From assembly GCA_002686705.1 (NCBI GenBank), contig NYYH01000014.1, forward strand, positions 8,590-72,589: DNA of 64,000 bases. The letters run 5' to 3'. How positions within the stretch are numbered: position 1 is the first letter of the stretch; the number at the start of each line of letters is the position of its first letter. Position numbers and translations under genes: made by a program. This stretch comes from Bacteroidota bacterium. Lineage in GTDB: Bacteria; Bacteroidota; Bacteroidia; Bacteroidales; F082. Shown here one piece after another: positions 8,560 to 18,064 of the stretch. The notes below the pieces were generated by a model. The model saw only the letters and a list, made by a program, of their open reading frames with translations. It searched no databases and was not told the DNA's origin.

Positions 8560-9162
8560 TTATTGGTTGCAAAAATTATCAATGTCTTTATCCTCTTGCC
8601 AATTATATTCTATTTGAATGGCTACATTTTTTGCAAATTCCAATCCATGTATGTCTCTTATAAATCCCAAAGTCATATCCATACCTGCACTTATGCCTGA
8701 AGATGTATAAAATTTATCATCGATTGTCCAGCGTGCTTTTCTAATCCATTTTACTTTTTTACCATTAGAAATTACCCAATCGAATGCTATTTTGTTTGAT
8801 GTGGCAACTCTGTTGTCTAAAAGTCCTGTTTTTGCAAGCAATGCACTCCCGGTGCAAACTGTAAGAACAAAGGTGCTTGATTTTGCAATTTGTTTTATAA
8901 TATTTATAAGTGTCTTATTATTAACTTCTTTTCTGGTTCCCATACCTCCGGGAATGAGAAAAACATCCAAACCATCAGCTATCTTTTCAAGTTTTTGTGT
9001 ATCAATAGAAACCCCTTGAGAATTTTTCACAAGTTCGCCTGATTCTGAATAAAAAGAAATTCGGTAATAATCATTAAGCCTGCCCATAATTTCAACAGGA
9101 CCAAATACATCTAGTGTCTCAAAGTCATTAAAAAGTAATACCCCTATTTTTTTGATGTACAT
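8560..9162 (-). CDS. DJ-1/PfpI family protein (isonitrile-hydratase-like)
   Basis: 200 residues of the class I glutamine-amidotransferase-like fold. The nucleophile elbow is VLTVCTGSALLAKTG, with the reactive cysteine near residue 103, and the upstream FLIPGGMGTR is the family oxyanion region. The protein resembles the sensor half of AraC/GATase1 regulators and isonitrile hydratases, but has no DNA-binding domain. The substrate is unknown. It lies 4 bp before the S9 peptidase stop region on the same strand (downstream of that gene), so the two may be co-transcribed. Confidence 0.88.
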   Translation of the reverse strand: MYIKKIGVLLFNDFETLDVFGPVEIMGRLNDYYRISFYSESGELVKNSQGVSIDTQKLEKIADGLDVFLIPGGMGTRKEVNNKTLINIIKQIAKSSTFVLTVCTGSALLAKTGLLDNRVATSNKIAFDWVISNGKKVKWIRKARWTIDDKFYTSSGISAGMDMTLGFIRDIHGLEFAKNVAIQIEYNWQEDKDIDNFCNQ

Positions 9163-9166
9163 TATT

Positions 9167-11590
9167 CTATCTTGTGGCAGATCTATTCTTTACATGTTGT
9201 TCCAGCCATTGATCCTGCTCCCATAAAAGATGAAGAACACTTTCTTTGGCTCTGTAACCATGACTTTCCTTTGGCAATATAACTAACCTTACATTAGCTC
9301 CTAATCCTTTAAGGGCATTAAAATATCTCTCGCTTTGCATTGGGTAGGTGCCTGAATTATTATCAGCTTCACCATGGATTAATAATAATGGAGATTTCAT
9401 TTTATCAGCATGCATAAAGGGCGACATTGTGTAATATATTTCAGGTGCTTCCCAATAATTTCTTTCCTCACTTTGAAATCCAAAAGGTGTTAATGTCCTG
9501 TTATAAGCACCACTACGTGCAATTCCTGCAGCAAATAAATCAGAATGAGATAACAAGTTGGCAACCATAAACGCTCCATAACTATGTCCACCTACAGCTA
9601 CTTTGTTTTTATCGATATATCCAAGTTTATCAACCGCATCTATTGCCGCTTTTGCATTTGCCACCAGCTGTGTTCTGAAAGAATCATTTGGCTCTGTTTC
9701 TCCTTCACCAACAATAGGAAATGAAGCATCATCTAATATGAAATATCCTCTTGTAATCCAGTAAATCATTGACCCATAATAAGGATATGTAAATTCATTT
9801 TTATTTTGGGTACTTTGAGCTGCCGATGATTTATCTTTGAATTCTGTTGGATATGCCCACATTATCATTGGTGCTTTTTCTTTTATTATAGTATCGTATC
9901 CAAGCGGGAAATATAGTGTTCCTGAAAGCTCTAATCCATCATCACGTTTATACTTGATAACTTCCTTTTTCGCGTTTTGTATACTTTCGAATGGATTCTT
10001 AAAAAATGTGAGTTGAGTTAATTTATCTTTATTTAGTTCCTTAAAATAATAATTAGGAAACATATTTGGAGATTCTATTCTTACCAGAATTTCATTTTTC
10101 TTGGGATAATATTTCCGAATATCCTCAATTCTATCGGTATATTTTGATAGATAGAGACGCTTCTTTTCAATGGTTTTTAAATTTAATTTATCAACAAAAG
10201 GAAATTGGCCATTATCTGTGTATCCATCTCCAATTAAAAATGCGTTATCATTTTCTAATGCCAAAACTGATTTCCCGAATTTATTTCTCTTTGTAACAAA
10301 ATTTCCGGGATCATTATATCTATCCTGATAGTTTCTATCTTCTATAATATCAGGTTCCTGAGAAACATCAGAAGGATTAAAAACATAGGTTTTCATATTT
10401 CTGGTATTCCACCAATAATCATAAGCTATAGCAATATCTTCATCTCCCCACTGAATATAATAATAACGATTTGCAGTTTTTATAAGACTTTTAGGATCAC
10501 CATTAAAAGGGGCTTTTAGTTCAAAAACCTCATCACGATATACAACTTCATTTTCCGGATCACCCTCATCAAGAGCTTCAACAAAAATTAACGATGAAGG
10601 TTTGTCGTTTCTCCAAGAAAAATCTCTTTTTCCTTTTCTGGTTGCCATAAAACCTTTTGGCAAATCTTCAATAAGCGGTACTTCAAGTACTGTCTCTACT
10701 TTTTTGCCTTCTTTAGTATAAATGGTTGTTTTAGATGGGAAACGATAATATGGGACCAAATAAGAAAATGGTTTTTCTACTGTACTTACCATAACATATT
10801 CACCATCAGGTGAAAAATTTATGCTTCTGTACATTGCACTTCCCAGCCACTTTTCTTTAATTCCATCCAGAGATATTTTATAGATTTCTGATAAGGTTAA
10901 TTGCTCAAAATTATGTTCATCATTTTTATTCTTCAATAAATCCTGGTATGTTCTGTTCTGCGCCTTTTTCCCTTCATTTATAGATATAGTTGGGCCTGTT
11001 GGAATAGCACTTTTTGTGTTGATAAGAGGTTTTCTTTCTTCAGAAATTGTTTTAACTAATATAGATTTGCCGTCTTTAAACCAATTTATCACATCTCTGA
11101 GATTTGCGTTAATATTAGCCTCAGTTATTTTTTTTGCTGAACCAGTAGCTAGTTCTATAACCCAAACCTCAACGCCTTTGTTGGTTGTATTAGTGAAAGC
11201 TATTTTTTTCTGATTTGGGGACCATGAGAAATTAGATATTCTGGGGTTTGGTGGCATACCCAACACATCATTTGCTTCCGAATTTTTTTTCTTTATGTTT
11301 TTTATTTGAATCTTATTGTAATAAGTTACTCTACTGCCAATATTGTTTTTAGGATCTATTCGCAAACCACCTAGCCGAAGCTCTTCTTGCGACAGTTGTT
11401 CGATGGACTTATAAGCATCTCTTGTCAGTAATATCAAATATTCGTTTTTCTCATCAATACGAACTGAAGGGGCAATCTGTACATCTACAAGGTCTAATAT
11501 TTCCTGTGGGGGTTTTTGATAAACAATGTTCTCTTGTGCATTAATATTCAAAATGAAAAAGAACAACATTAAAATTGAGATTTGTTTCAT
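9167..11590 (-). CDS. Secreted S9 (prolyl oligopeptidase) family peptidase
   Basis: 807 residues from the chosen ATG at 11590. That start gives a clean signal peptide (MKQISILMLFFFILNINAQ); the frame is open 20 codons further but would overlap the upstream kinase gene. The N-terminal half is beta-propeller-like with repeated ISNFSWSPNQKKIAF-type strands. The C-terminal alpha/beta-hydrolase domain carries the catalytic Ser in GGHSYGAFM, the Asp in GEADNNSG and the His in ESHGYR. Family members cleave peptides in the periplasm or outside the cell. It lies 34 bp after the histidine kinase and just before the DJ-1 gene, a possible operon. Confidence 0.93.
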   Translation of the reverse strand: MKQISILMLFFFILNINAQENIVYQKPPQEILDLVDVQIAPSVRIDEKNEYLILLTRDAYKSIEQLSQEELRLGGLRIDPKNNIGSRVTYYNKIQIKNIKKKNSEANDVLGMPPNPRISNFSWSPNQKKIAFTNTTNKGVEVWVIELATGSAKKITEANINANLRDVINWFKDGKSILVKTISEERKPLINTKSAIPTGPTISINEGKKAQNRTYQDLLKNKNDEHNFEQLTLSEIYKISLDGIKEKWLGSAMYRSINFSPDGEYVMVSTVEKPFSYLVPYYRFPSKTTIYTKEGKKVETVLEVPLIEDLPKGFMATRKGKRDFSWRNDKPSSLIFVEALDEGDPENEVVYRDEVFELKAPFNGDPKSLIKTANRYYYIQWGDEDIAIAYDYWWNTRNMKTYVFNPSDVSQEPDIIEDRNYQDRYNDPGNFVTKRNKFGKSVLALENDNAFLIGDGYTDNGQFPFVDKLNLKTIEKKRLYLSKYTDRIEDIRKYYPKKNEILVRIESPNMFPNYYFKELNKDKLTQLTFFKNPFESIQNAKKEVIKYKRDDGLELSGTLYFPLGYDTIIKEKAPMIMWAYPTEFKDKSSAAQSTQNKNEFTYPYYGSMIYWITRGYFILDDASFPIVGEGETEPNDSFRTQLVANAKAAIDAVDKLGYIDKNKVAVGGHSYGAFMVANLLSHSDLFAAGIARSGAYNRTLTPFGFQSEERNYWEAPEIYYTMSPFMHADKMKSPLLLIHGEADNNSGTYPMQSERYFNALKGLGANVRLVILPKESHGYRAKESVLHLLWEQDQWLEQHVKNRSATR

Positions 11591-11624
11591 GATTATTGTG
11601 TTGTTATTTATTTCTACATACCAT

Positions 11625-13211
11625 TTATTTTGTTTCCATATACTCTTCAATTAAATTAAACAATATATCTTTCTTTATTGGCTTTGTAATATATTCATTA
11701 CATCCGGCTTGAATAGCCTTTTCTTTGTCTTCTACAAGAGCAAATGCTGTTTGCGCAATTATGTGGACATTTTTATTGAACTTGCGTATTTCCCTCGTAG
11801 CTTCATATCCACTCATGTCAGGCATTTTGATATCCATTAATATAATGTCGATGTCAGGGTTATTGTTGCATAGGTAAATAGCTTCATCTCCGGTATTGCT
11901 TTGTAATATTTGACAATTAATACTCTCGAGTATAGTTTCTATATATACTGAACTAACTTCATCATCTTCAACAATTAATATTTTTAATTTTTTGTCAGTT
12001 TTGCTCTTTACTTTTGTGGTCTTACTTGCTATTTCATTACTATCTTCCTGTTTGCTTTTCTTCTTTCCATTATCTTTTAATATGGTGAAATAGAACGTCG
12101 ATCCTTTATTCTCCTCCGACACAACCCAAATTGTACCTCCCAGCATCTTTGCATATGAACTGCAAATTGCTAATCCGAGCCCTGATCCTTCGAAGCCCTT
12201 TGTTATATTTATATCGGCCTGCACAAAGCGTTCAAATATTGCCTCCAGTCGATCATTATTAATACCCATTCCAGTATCTTTAACAAAAAACTTTAGAACG
12301 TTATTATTCTCTTCACAACCAAACTCAATTTTGCCTGTTTTCGTGAACTTAATAGCATTTTTAAGCAGATTGGTTAATATAGAATCCAGTTTGTTTTTAT
12401 CAGAATATACAATTACATTTTCCAGATAGTTGGCATTAACAAGATTAAAATTTAGCCCCTTCGATTTGGTTTGTGGTAAAAAGAAATCATAATAATCGGT
12501 TAGTAAATTCTTAATATTGATATCTTCTTTTTCGATTTCAATATTATCCGATTCTATTTTCGAAATCTCAATAATGTCATTAATTGTGTTCAGTAGTCTT
12601 TCGCCACCTTTGTTAACTATGTCAATGTAATTGTCCTTTTTTGCATCTGTTAAATCAGGTTCTTGAAGTAATCCCAAAAAACCTAGTATTCCATTCATTG
12701 GAGTGCGAATTTCATGACTCATATTTGCAAGAAATGCCGATTTGAGGCGATCAGATTCTACAGCTTTTTCTTTAGCTATAACTAGCTCTTCTTCCACTTG
12801 TTTGCGCTTGGTGATATTAGTAAGATAGATTGTAAAACCGGTAACTTTATTGTAGCTGTCAAAAATCGGATTATAAATAGATTCATACCATGATCGACTT
12901 TCTAATATTCCATACTGTTCAGTTTCTATAAATCGTCCTTTGTTGTTCAAAGTAAATACTCCAATTTCCTGCTTGTCAGAATCCCAAAAAAAGTAGCCAT
13001 TAGTATGTACATTCAATTTTTCTGTATCAGAAGTATAGTTTATTGCTTTCCCATCCCATACGGATTTCCATTCTCTAAAGCTTATTATTATACCCTCACC
13101 ACGTAATCCTTGCATCTCGCTTTGCCATATTTTGTTCGTAAATGGTTCTAGTAATTTTAGTTTTTCATCTAATTCTTGTCCATAAATTGATGTGATTGAC
13201 ATCGTTATCAA
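11625..13211 (-). CDS. Hybrid sensor histidine kinase with frameshifted N-terminus
   Basis: The open frame gives 528 residues: an N-terminal region with WDSDKQEIGVF, a PAC-like segment ending YLTNITKRKQ, HisKA with the phospho-acceptor His166 in SHEIRTPMNG, an ATPase domain (NAIKFT, DTGMGI, GSGLGLAI) and a receiver domain with MDIKMPDMSG. The first in-frame start is TTG at 13211, inside what should be a signal peptide. An ATG at 13246 with GGAGG upstream reads into a stop after 12 codons; one extra A in the A6 run at 13238-13243 would restore a perfect signal peptide (MKKIKYVFCTVLL...). So the gene is either recently frameshifted, phase-variable or mis-sequenced. Residues before the PAC segment look lipocalin-like rather than PAS, which is tentative. 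Confidence 0.88.
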   Translation of the reverse strand: MITMSITSIYGQELDEKLKLLEPFTNKIWQSEMQGLRGEGIIISFREWKSVWDGKAINYTSDTEKLNVHTNGYFFWDSDKQEIGVFTLNNKGRFIETEQYGILESRSWYESIYNPIFDSYNKVTGFTIYLTNITKRKQVEEELVIAKEKAVESDRLKSAFLANMSHEIRTPMNGILGFLGLLQEPDLTDAKKDNYIDIVNKGGERLLNTINDIIEISKIESDNIEIEKEDINIKNLLTDYYDFFLPQTKSKGLNFNLVNANYLENVIVYSDKNKLDSILTNLLKNAIKFTKTGKIEFGCEENNNVLKFFVKDTGMGINNDRLEAIFERFVQADINITKGFEGSGLGLAICSSYAKMLGGTIWVVSEENKGSTFYFTILKDNGKKKSKQEDSNEIASKTTKVKSKTDKKLKILIVEDDEVSSVYIETILESINCQILQSNTGDEAIYLCNNNPDIDIILMDIKMPDMSGYEATREIRKFNKNVHIIAQTAFALVEDKEKAIQAGCNEYITKPIKKDILFNLIEEYMETK

Positions 13212-13464
13212 AAGGACCGTACAAAAAACATATTTAATTTTTTCATGTTCAATTCCTCCATTATATTTAGTTAATTATTGGTTGCTCCATAAATTTATTA
13301 TCTCGTTGTAACAATAAGTAATGGTTCTACAATAACGCAATAAATACAGAAAATTGTAACACGTAAACTGTTACTTTTTAAAAGGATGTGAGGTAATTAT
13401 ATTCTAATTATTGCTACAATAACTAAATATATTAAACAAGAAGTGAAAAACTAAAACTATATCC

Positions 13465-13932
13465 TTACAAGTCTATTTGCGACTCAACGCTTTTTATCCA
13501 ATTTTCCGGGCCACCTTTAACATAACCAGTTTTAACGGCTTTTCCGTTGGCGATAATAATGATTGTAGGATATCCTCTTACTCCCATTTCTCTTGCTAAA
13601 GATACGTTTTGAGATTTGAGTTCCTGTGATTGAGAAATTCTTTTTGGAAAATCTAATTCTAGTAGTTCAACATTATTATTTTTTACCCATTCTTTAAATT
13701 CTGGAGTATCAAAAATTTCTTTTTTTATCTTTTTGCACCAAACGCACCAATCACTTCCGGTAAAATTCAACAATATTGGATTGCCGTTTTCTTTCGAATT
13801 ATTAAAAACCTTTTCGGCATTATTGGTCCATCCTTCACTTTGAACAGGATCGGTTATTTCGTATGATGATTGCGCGCAAAGGCCAATTGATGTTAATAGA
13901 AACACAATTATTATTAGTTTATATATTTTCAT
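13465..13932 (-). CDS. Secreted thioredoxin-fold protein
   Basis: 155 residues with signal peptide (MKIYKLIIIVFLLTSIGLCAQ). The thioredoxin_7-type active site is TGSDWCVWCKKIKKE with a CVWC redox motif near residues 63-66, and the cis-proline loop is RGYPTIII. It probably reduces or isomerises disulfides in the periplasm. It is a stand-alone gene, facing away from the amidinotransferase gene. Confidence 0.92.
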   Translation of the reverse strand: MKIYKLIIIVFLLTSIGLCAQSSYEITDPVQSEGWTNNAEKVFNNSKENGNPILLNFTGSDWCVWCKKIKKEIFDTPEFKEWVKNNNVELLELDFPKRISQSQELKSQNVSLAREMGVRGYPTIIIIANGKAVKTGYVKGGPENWIKSVESQIDL

Positions 13933-14090
13933 TTCGTTTTAATTAGATAATTTGTCAAATATATTAATTTGACGAAAAATAAACGCTTACCTTACATAAA
14001 AAATTAATAATAAATTTAAAATAATTACTTATCTTCACGATTTTCAAAGTTTTTATAAAAAACATTAAACAATCTAAGGGGGGATTTATT

Positions 14091-15107
14091 ATGCCAAACA
14101 TTAAACGCAGATTTGAGGGTAATTCAAATTATAGTGGAGTTTATAATGAGTGGGACAGGTTGAGGGAAGTAATGTTGGGAGATGTACATGAATCTATTTT
14201 ACCTCATTATCAGGAAGATTGGGGACGTTATGCTAACTTGAAAGAGTTTATTCCAGGTAACGCAGGTATTAAGTGGATCGATAGGGATCCTGAAAGTGGA
14301 CACAAAATGATTGAGCAGATGGATAACTTTGAAAAACTTCTGAAATCTTATGATGTTAATGTTCATCGGCCATGTTCTATTCCAAAAAGTATTCGTGACG
14401 GTAACAGTTTAATTGGTGACGCCATGCTTTATGCGCGTGATCCTCATCTTGTATTAGGGCAGAATATTATTCAGACTAATATGAGAATGACTTTCAGGAT
14501 AAAGGAGCATTATGGCTGGATACCTCTTTTTCAGAAATACTGCGAAAAGAATCCTGGGATTCGTTGGATAAATATGCCCGACGTGAAACCTGAGCCCGAA
14601 GGTAAAACACCAGCTGAGTGGATAGAGGATAGGCGCCTATTTGTTGAGGGTGGAGATACTTTTGTTCTGGGTAATGATATTCTTGTAGGCTTTTCTTCTC
14701 TTGGGTCAAGCCCTGCTGGTATCAAATGGCTACAAAGTATACTTGCTGATTATGGATATAAAGTACATACAGTTCCTCTAAAAGATACATGGCTTCATCT
14801 TGACTGCTGTTTTGCTGTAATAAAGGAAGGTCTTGCGGTGGCCTGCATGGACGGTTTTAAAGAAGGGATTCCCCGAATTCTCAAAGATTGGGAATTTATA
14901 GAAGCTTCACCAGAAGAGTGTCACGCTATGGGTAGTAATACTTTATGTCTTGAACCAGGAAAAGTCTTTATGGGTTCTCAATATAAACGCCTGATTAATG
15001 AAATAGAAAAAAAAGGATGTGAACCAATACCTGTTGATTATGATGCTGTCGAATGGAACGGGGGAGGTATTCGATGTACAACCCATCCTCTTGTAAGAAA
15101 AAATTAA
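14091..15107 (+). CDS. Amidinotransferase family protein (arginine:glycine amidinotransferase-like)
   Basis: 338 residues of the guanidino-group-modifying enzyme superfamily. Visible catalytic features are the acidic ARDPHLVLG, the VEGGD motif, the His in WLHLDCCFAV and the nucleophilic Cys in NGGGIRCTTHPL near the C-terminus. Relatives transfer an amidino group from arginine to glycine, inosamine phosphates or other amines; the acceptor here cannot be read. AAGGGGGG stands 7 bp before the ATG as a ribosome-binding site, unusually strong for this genome. Directly downstream lies a ureohydrolase remnant, hinting at an earlier arginine/guanidine pathway. Confidence 0.9.
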   Translation: MPNIKRRFEGNSNYSGVYNEWDRLREVMLGDVHESILPHYQEDWGRYANLKEFIPGNAGIKWIDRDPESGHKMIEQMDNFEKLLKSYDVNVHRPCSIPKSIRDGNSLIGDAMLYARDPHLVLGQNIIQTNMRMTFRIKEHYGWIPLFQKYCEKNPGIRWINMPDVKPEPEGKTPAEWIEDRRLFVEGGDTFVLGNDILVGFSSLGSSPAGIKWLQSILADYGYKVHTVPLKDTWLHLDCCFAVIKEGLAVACMDGFKEGIPRILKDWEFIEASPEECHAMGSNTLCLEPGKVFMGSQYKRLINEIEKKGCEPIPVDYDAVEWNGGGIRCTTHPLVRKN

Positions 15108-15108
15108 A

Positions 15109-15237
15109 GTAAACATTATCATTCCAATAACAGCAGGTAGAAACATCTCAATCAAATATCACATACTGAAATCTTTAGAAGAGGAACGTTCTCTTGCTAT
15201 AATTCATTTTGACGCCAAATACACTTTTACTGATTAA
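15109..15237 (+). pseudogene. Ureohydrolase (agmatinase/arginase-like) remnant
   Basis: Translation in one frame gives a 42-residue stretch with IPITAGRNISIKYHIL followed by LAIIHFDAKYTFTD and a stop. This matches the metal-site block of agmatinases/arginases, normally GG(D/E)H-S plus HFDAHxD, but the metal-binding histidines are gone (AGRN, HFDAK). No start codon and no further long frame follow. A second short string around 15436-15455 (HDPHPGGF) may be another relic. It begins 2 bp after the amidinotransferase stop, so a former two-gene unit for guanidino chemistry is likely. Confidence 0.55.
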
Positions 15238-15534
15238 CAATTTAGAAGGTAAATTTGCAGATATAAAACTTAAAAATTTTCAATATTTTATAAAGAACCA
15301 ATCGTTTTATGAAACATTGGATTTCTATATATAAATACAATATGTGTTTATATAAACGGTTAAAATCGTTTATTAAATTGCATATTAGGGGAAGTCTATG
15401 ATGGTACTTATGGATCGTTACTAATCTTACGAGTTACATGATCCTCATCCGGGAGGTTTTAGGTTGCTGTTAATGTGAACTAAATTGAAACAGAAAATAT
15501 ATTGTTTTCTATTTTGTTGGTTCCTTTTATTTTG

Positions 15535-15605
15535 AGGTACCGGACGGATTCGAACCGCCGTGAATGGTTTTGCAGACCACCGCCTAGCCACTCGGCCACG
15601 GTACC
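15535..15605 (-). tRNA. tRNA-Cys (GCA)
   Basis: Minus-strand cloverleaf of 71 nt: acceptor stem GGTACCG/CGGTACC, anticodon stem-loop GGT-CTGCAAA-ACC with anticodon GCA, T-arm GGCGGTTCGAATCCGTC. The discriminator base is U, the identity base of tRNA-Cys. CCA is not encoded (CTCAAA follows). Confidence 0.96.
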
Positions 15606-15705
15606 AAGGCTAAAAATTGGATTGCAATATTACTTCTTTTTTGAGAGATGGATGATATTATTTTACAAAATGGTTAATTAATATTACTTGTTCATATAAC
15701 TGTGG

Positions 15706-15885
15706 TTAACTTTTCTCTGCAAAACTCTGGAGACACACCGGACACAAGCATGAGTTGTACTTCTTTTCAATTTCATCAAGTACTGTAGGGGATACTTTGA
15801 CTTCAAAGCACCAGCATTTTCCAGACTTACTACACTGAAACGGGATTCCGCATTTTGGGCATTTTTCGTCTTCAGTCAATTTCAT
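15706..15885 (-). CDS. Cysteine-rich CWC-type small protein
   Basis: 59 residues starting MKLTEDEKCPKCGIPFQC, then GKCWCFEVKV and CLCPVCLQSF near the end. Eight cysteines include two CxxC pairs and the CWC string that names the cysteine-rich CWC family; zinc binding is likely. It starts 1 bp after the folB stop on the same strand, so it is probably co-transcribed with folB and gltX. No function is established for the family. Confidence 0.85.
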   Translation of the reverse strand: MKLTEDEKCPKCGIPFQCSKSGKCWCFEVKVSPTVLDEIEKKYNSCLCPVCLQSFAEKS

Positions 15886-15886
15886 G

Positions 15887-16237
15887 CTAGTAATCTAATG
15901 TAATGCTTACAAAATCCATTTTCCCGCCTAATGGCGGATTCATTTTTCGTATTTTAAGAGTGGCTTTTTCAATTTGTGGAAAATTTTCTTTTACGGATTT
16001 AAGTATCCTACCACCAACATGTTCAAGTAATTTTGACGTTACCTTCATCTCATTTTTAACAACTTGAAAAACTTCCTGATAATTTACAGTATCCTGTAGG
16101 CTGTCAGATACTTCAGCTTTAGAGGTATCAACAGATAACAATAAGTCGATAATAAATTTTGTGCCAATTAATTGCTCTTCTTTAAAGCAGCCATGATAGG
16201 CAAAAAATTCCATTCCTTCAATTGAAATCACAGACAT
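15887..16237 (-). CDS. folB: Dihydroneopterin aldolase FolB
   Basis: 116 residues, the normal length. The N-terminal IEGMEFFAYHGCFKEEQ contains the FolB Tyr-His-Gly motif; KATLKIRKMNPPLGGKMDFVSI is the conserved C-terminal block. It cleaves dihydroneopterin to 6-hydroxymethyl-dihydropterin in folate synthesis. It follows gltX by 25 bp on the same strand. Confidence 0.95.
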   Translation of the reverse strand: MSVISIEGMEFFAYHGCFKEEQLIGTKFIIDLLLSVDTSKAEVSDSLQDTVNYQEVFQVVKNEMKVTSKLLEHVGGRILKSVKENFPQIEKATLKIRKMNPPLGGKMDFVSITLDY

Positions 16238-16262
16238 GTTCTAACTTATATTTAATAAAGTA

Positions 16263-17789
16263 TTATTTCCTTCCAATTTCATGCAATCCCTGGTCAATTC
16301 TCTCTAGGGTTTCTTCTTGTCCAATAAGGGCAACTATATCAAAAAGATGAGGACCTTTTAATGCTCCGACTATTAGTAGTCTTAAAGCATTCATTATCAA
16401 TCCCATTCCATATTCCTTTTCTTCTATCCACAACTTAACAATTCTTTCAGTATTTTCTGCTGTAAAATCCTCGATCTCTGAAAGTACATTTTTCAATTCC
16501 TCCATTTGGTTATATGAGTCGGGTTTCCATCTTTTATTAACAGCCTTCTGGTCATATTCTTGTGGTCTTTTGAAAAAGAAATCAAGTTGGTTCCATAATT
16601 CCTCAACAAAATTGACCCTGTTTTTAACTAAAGCAATAGCTTCGCCAAGTTGTTCCTTTTCAACTAGTACACCATTATTAATAGTGATTGGCATTAGTAA
16701 TTCTGCTAGTTCATTATTATCTTTTTTTATAAGATATTGGTGATTATACCATATAGCCTTTACGGGATTAAATCTTGCTCCAGATTTTCCAACCCTGTCC
16801 AGTGAGAAAACTTCTGTTAGCTCTCTCATTGAAAATATTTCTCTTTCATCACCGGGATTCCATCCTAACATGGCCAATATATTAACCATAGCCTCTGGAA
16901 AATATCCTTCTTCCCTGAAGCCAGATGAAATATCGCCGGTTTTTGGGTCTGTCCATTGTAGAGGGAAGACGGGAAATCCTAAACGGTCACCATCACGCTT
17001 GCTTAGTTTTCCATTTCCATCAGGTTTTAGTAGAAGTGGTAAATGTGCAAATTCGGGTTTTTCCCAACTAAACGCTTCGTAAAGTAATACATGTAGTGGG
17101 AGAGAGGGAAGCCATTCTTCACCACGAATTACATGGCTGATTTTCATCAGATGGTCATCTACAATGTTTGCCAGATGATATGTTGGCATTCCGTCTGATT
17201 TAAAAAGAACCTTATCGTCAAGCTCCGAAGTATTAACCTCTACCCTGCCGCGTATTAAATCGTTCATTATTACGGTTTTGTTTTCAGGCATTTTAAACCG
17301 GATAACAAATGGTTCCTTGTTTGCGATAATCTGGTCTGTATCTTCTTGGCTCAGGGTTAGGGAGTTGTTCAGCTTTTTTCTTTCGGTTGCATTGTATGTA
17401 AATGTAAGCTTTTGTGATTCGTATTCAGAGCGTATTTTGTTTAACTCATCGGCCGTATCAAAAGCATAATAAGCATGTTTACTGCTAATGAGCATCTCCG
17501 CATATTGGCGATAAATTTGCTTTCTCTCCGACTGCTTATAAGGCCCATACTCACCTCCTGTGGTTACACCTTCATCGAATTCTATTCCACACCAGCTAAG
17601 TGAATCAATTATATACTGCTCAGCTCCCGGCACAAATCTGTTTTGATCAGTATCCTCAATGCGAAGTATTAATTTTCCTCCCTTCTTCTTTGCAAATAAA
17701 TAATTGTACAAAGCTGTTCTTACTCCTCCTATATGTAGCGGACCAGTTGGGCTTGGTGCAAACCTTACTCTTATTTTGCTGTTACTCAT
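16263..17789 (-). CDS. gltX: Glutamate--tRNA ligase GltX
   Basis: 508 residues from the ATG at 17789, which puts the HIGH-type motif ([13 protein letters not shown]) eight residues into the protein as in other GltX. A TTG 24 bp further upstream is also in frame but is unlikely. The KMSKS-type motif is GKLSKRDGD. It charges tRNA-Glu with glutamate. It is the first gene of a probable gltX-folB-CWC unit. Confidence 0.97.
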   Translation of the reverse strand: MSNSKIRVRFAPSPTGPLHIGGVRTALYNYLFAKKKGGKLILRIEDTDQNRFVPGAEQYIIDSLSWCGIEFDEGVTTGGEYGPYKQSERKQIYRQYAEMLISSKHAYYAFDTADELNKIRSEYESQKLTFTYNATERKKLNNSLTLSQEDTDQIIANKEPFVIRFKMPENKTVIMNDLIRGRVEVNTSELDDKVLFKSDGMPTYHLANIVDDHLMKISHVIRGEEWLPSLPLHVLLYEAFSWEKPEFAHLPLLLKPDGNGKLSKRDGDRLGFPVFPLQWTDPKTGDISSGFREEGYFPEAMVNILAMLGWNPGDEREIFSMRELTEVFSLDRVGKSGARFNPVKAIWYNHQYLIKKDNNELAELLMPITINNGVLVEKEQLGEAIALVKNRVNFVEELWNQLDFFFKRPQEYDQKAVNKRWKPDSYNQMEELKNVLSEIEDFTAENTERIVKLWIEEKEYGMGLIMNALRLLIVGALKGPHLFDIVALIGQEETLERIDQGLHEIGRK

Positions 17790-18004
17790 TATAATAAATT
17801 TATCGGGCAGCAAATATAGTTAAGTTGAAAGTTTAATGTTATGTCTTTACTTAAAAAGTTTTTTCTACAATTTTTTGTGTTCGTGTACGTTTTGCTATTT
17901 TTTAACGCTTAATTACAAGCCATTTTTTACTCAATAAAATAAAGGCACTATATATAATTTTTGTCAAAAATGATCAGGTTTTCGTTTAAAAGACCAAAAT
18001 TGTA

Positions 18005-18012
18005 TAGATTTG
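18005..18012 (+). promoter_or_regulatory. Bacteroidota -7 element before the S9 lipoprotein peptidase
   Basis: TAGATTTG fits TAnnTTTG and lies 53 bp before the ATG at 18065, with a T-rich stretch upstream. Confidence 0.45.
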
Positions 18013-18064
18013 CCGTCAGAATCGCAAAATCATTTCTTATTAGTCATACCTAAAACATATTATC

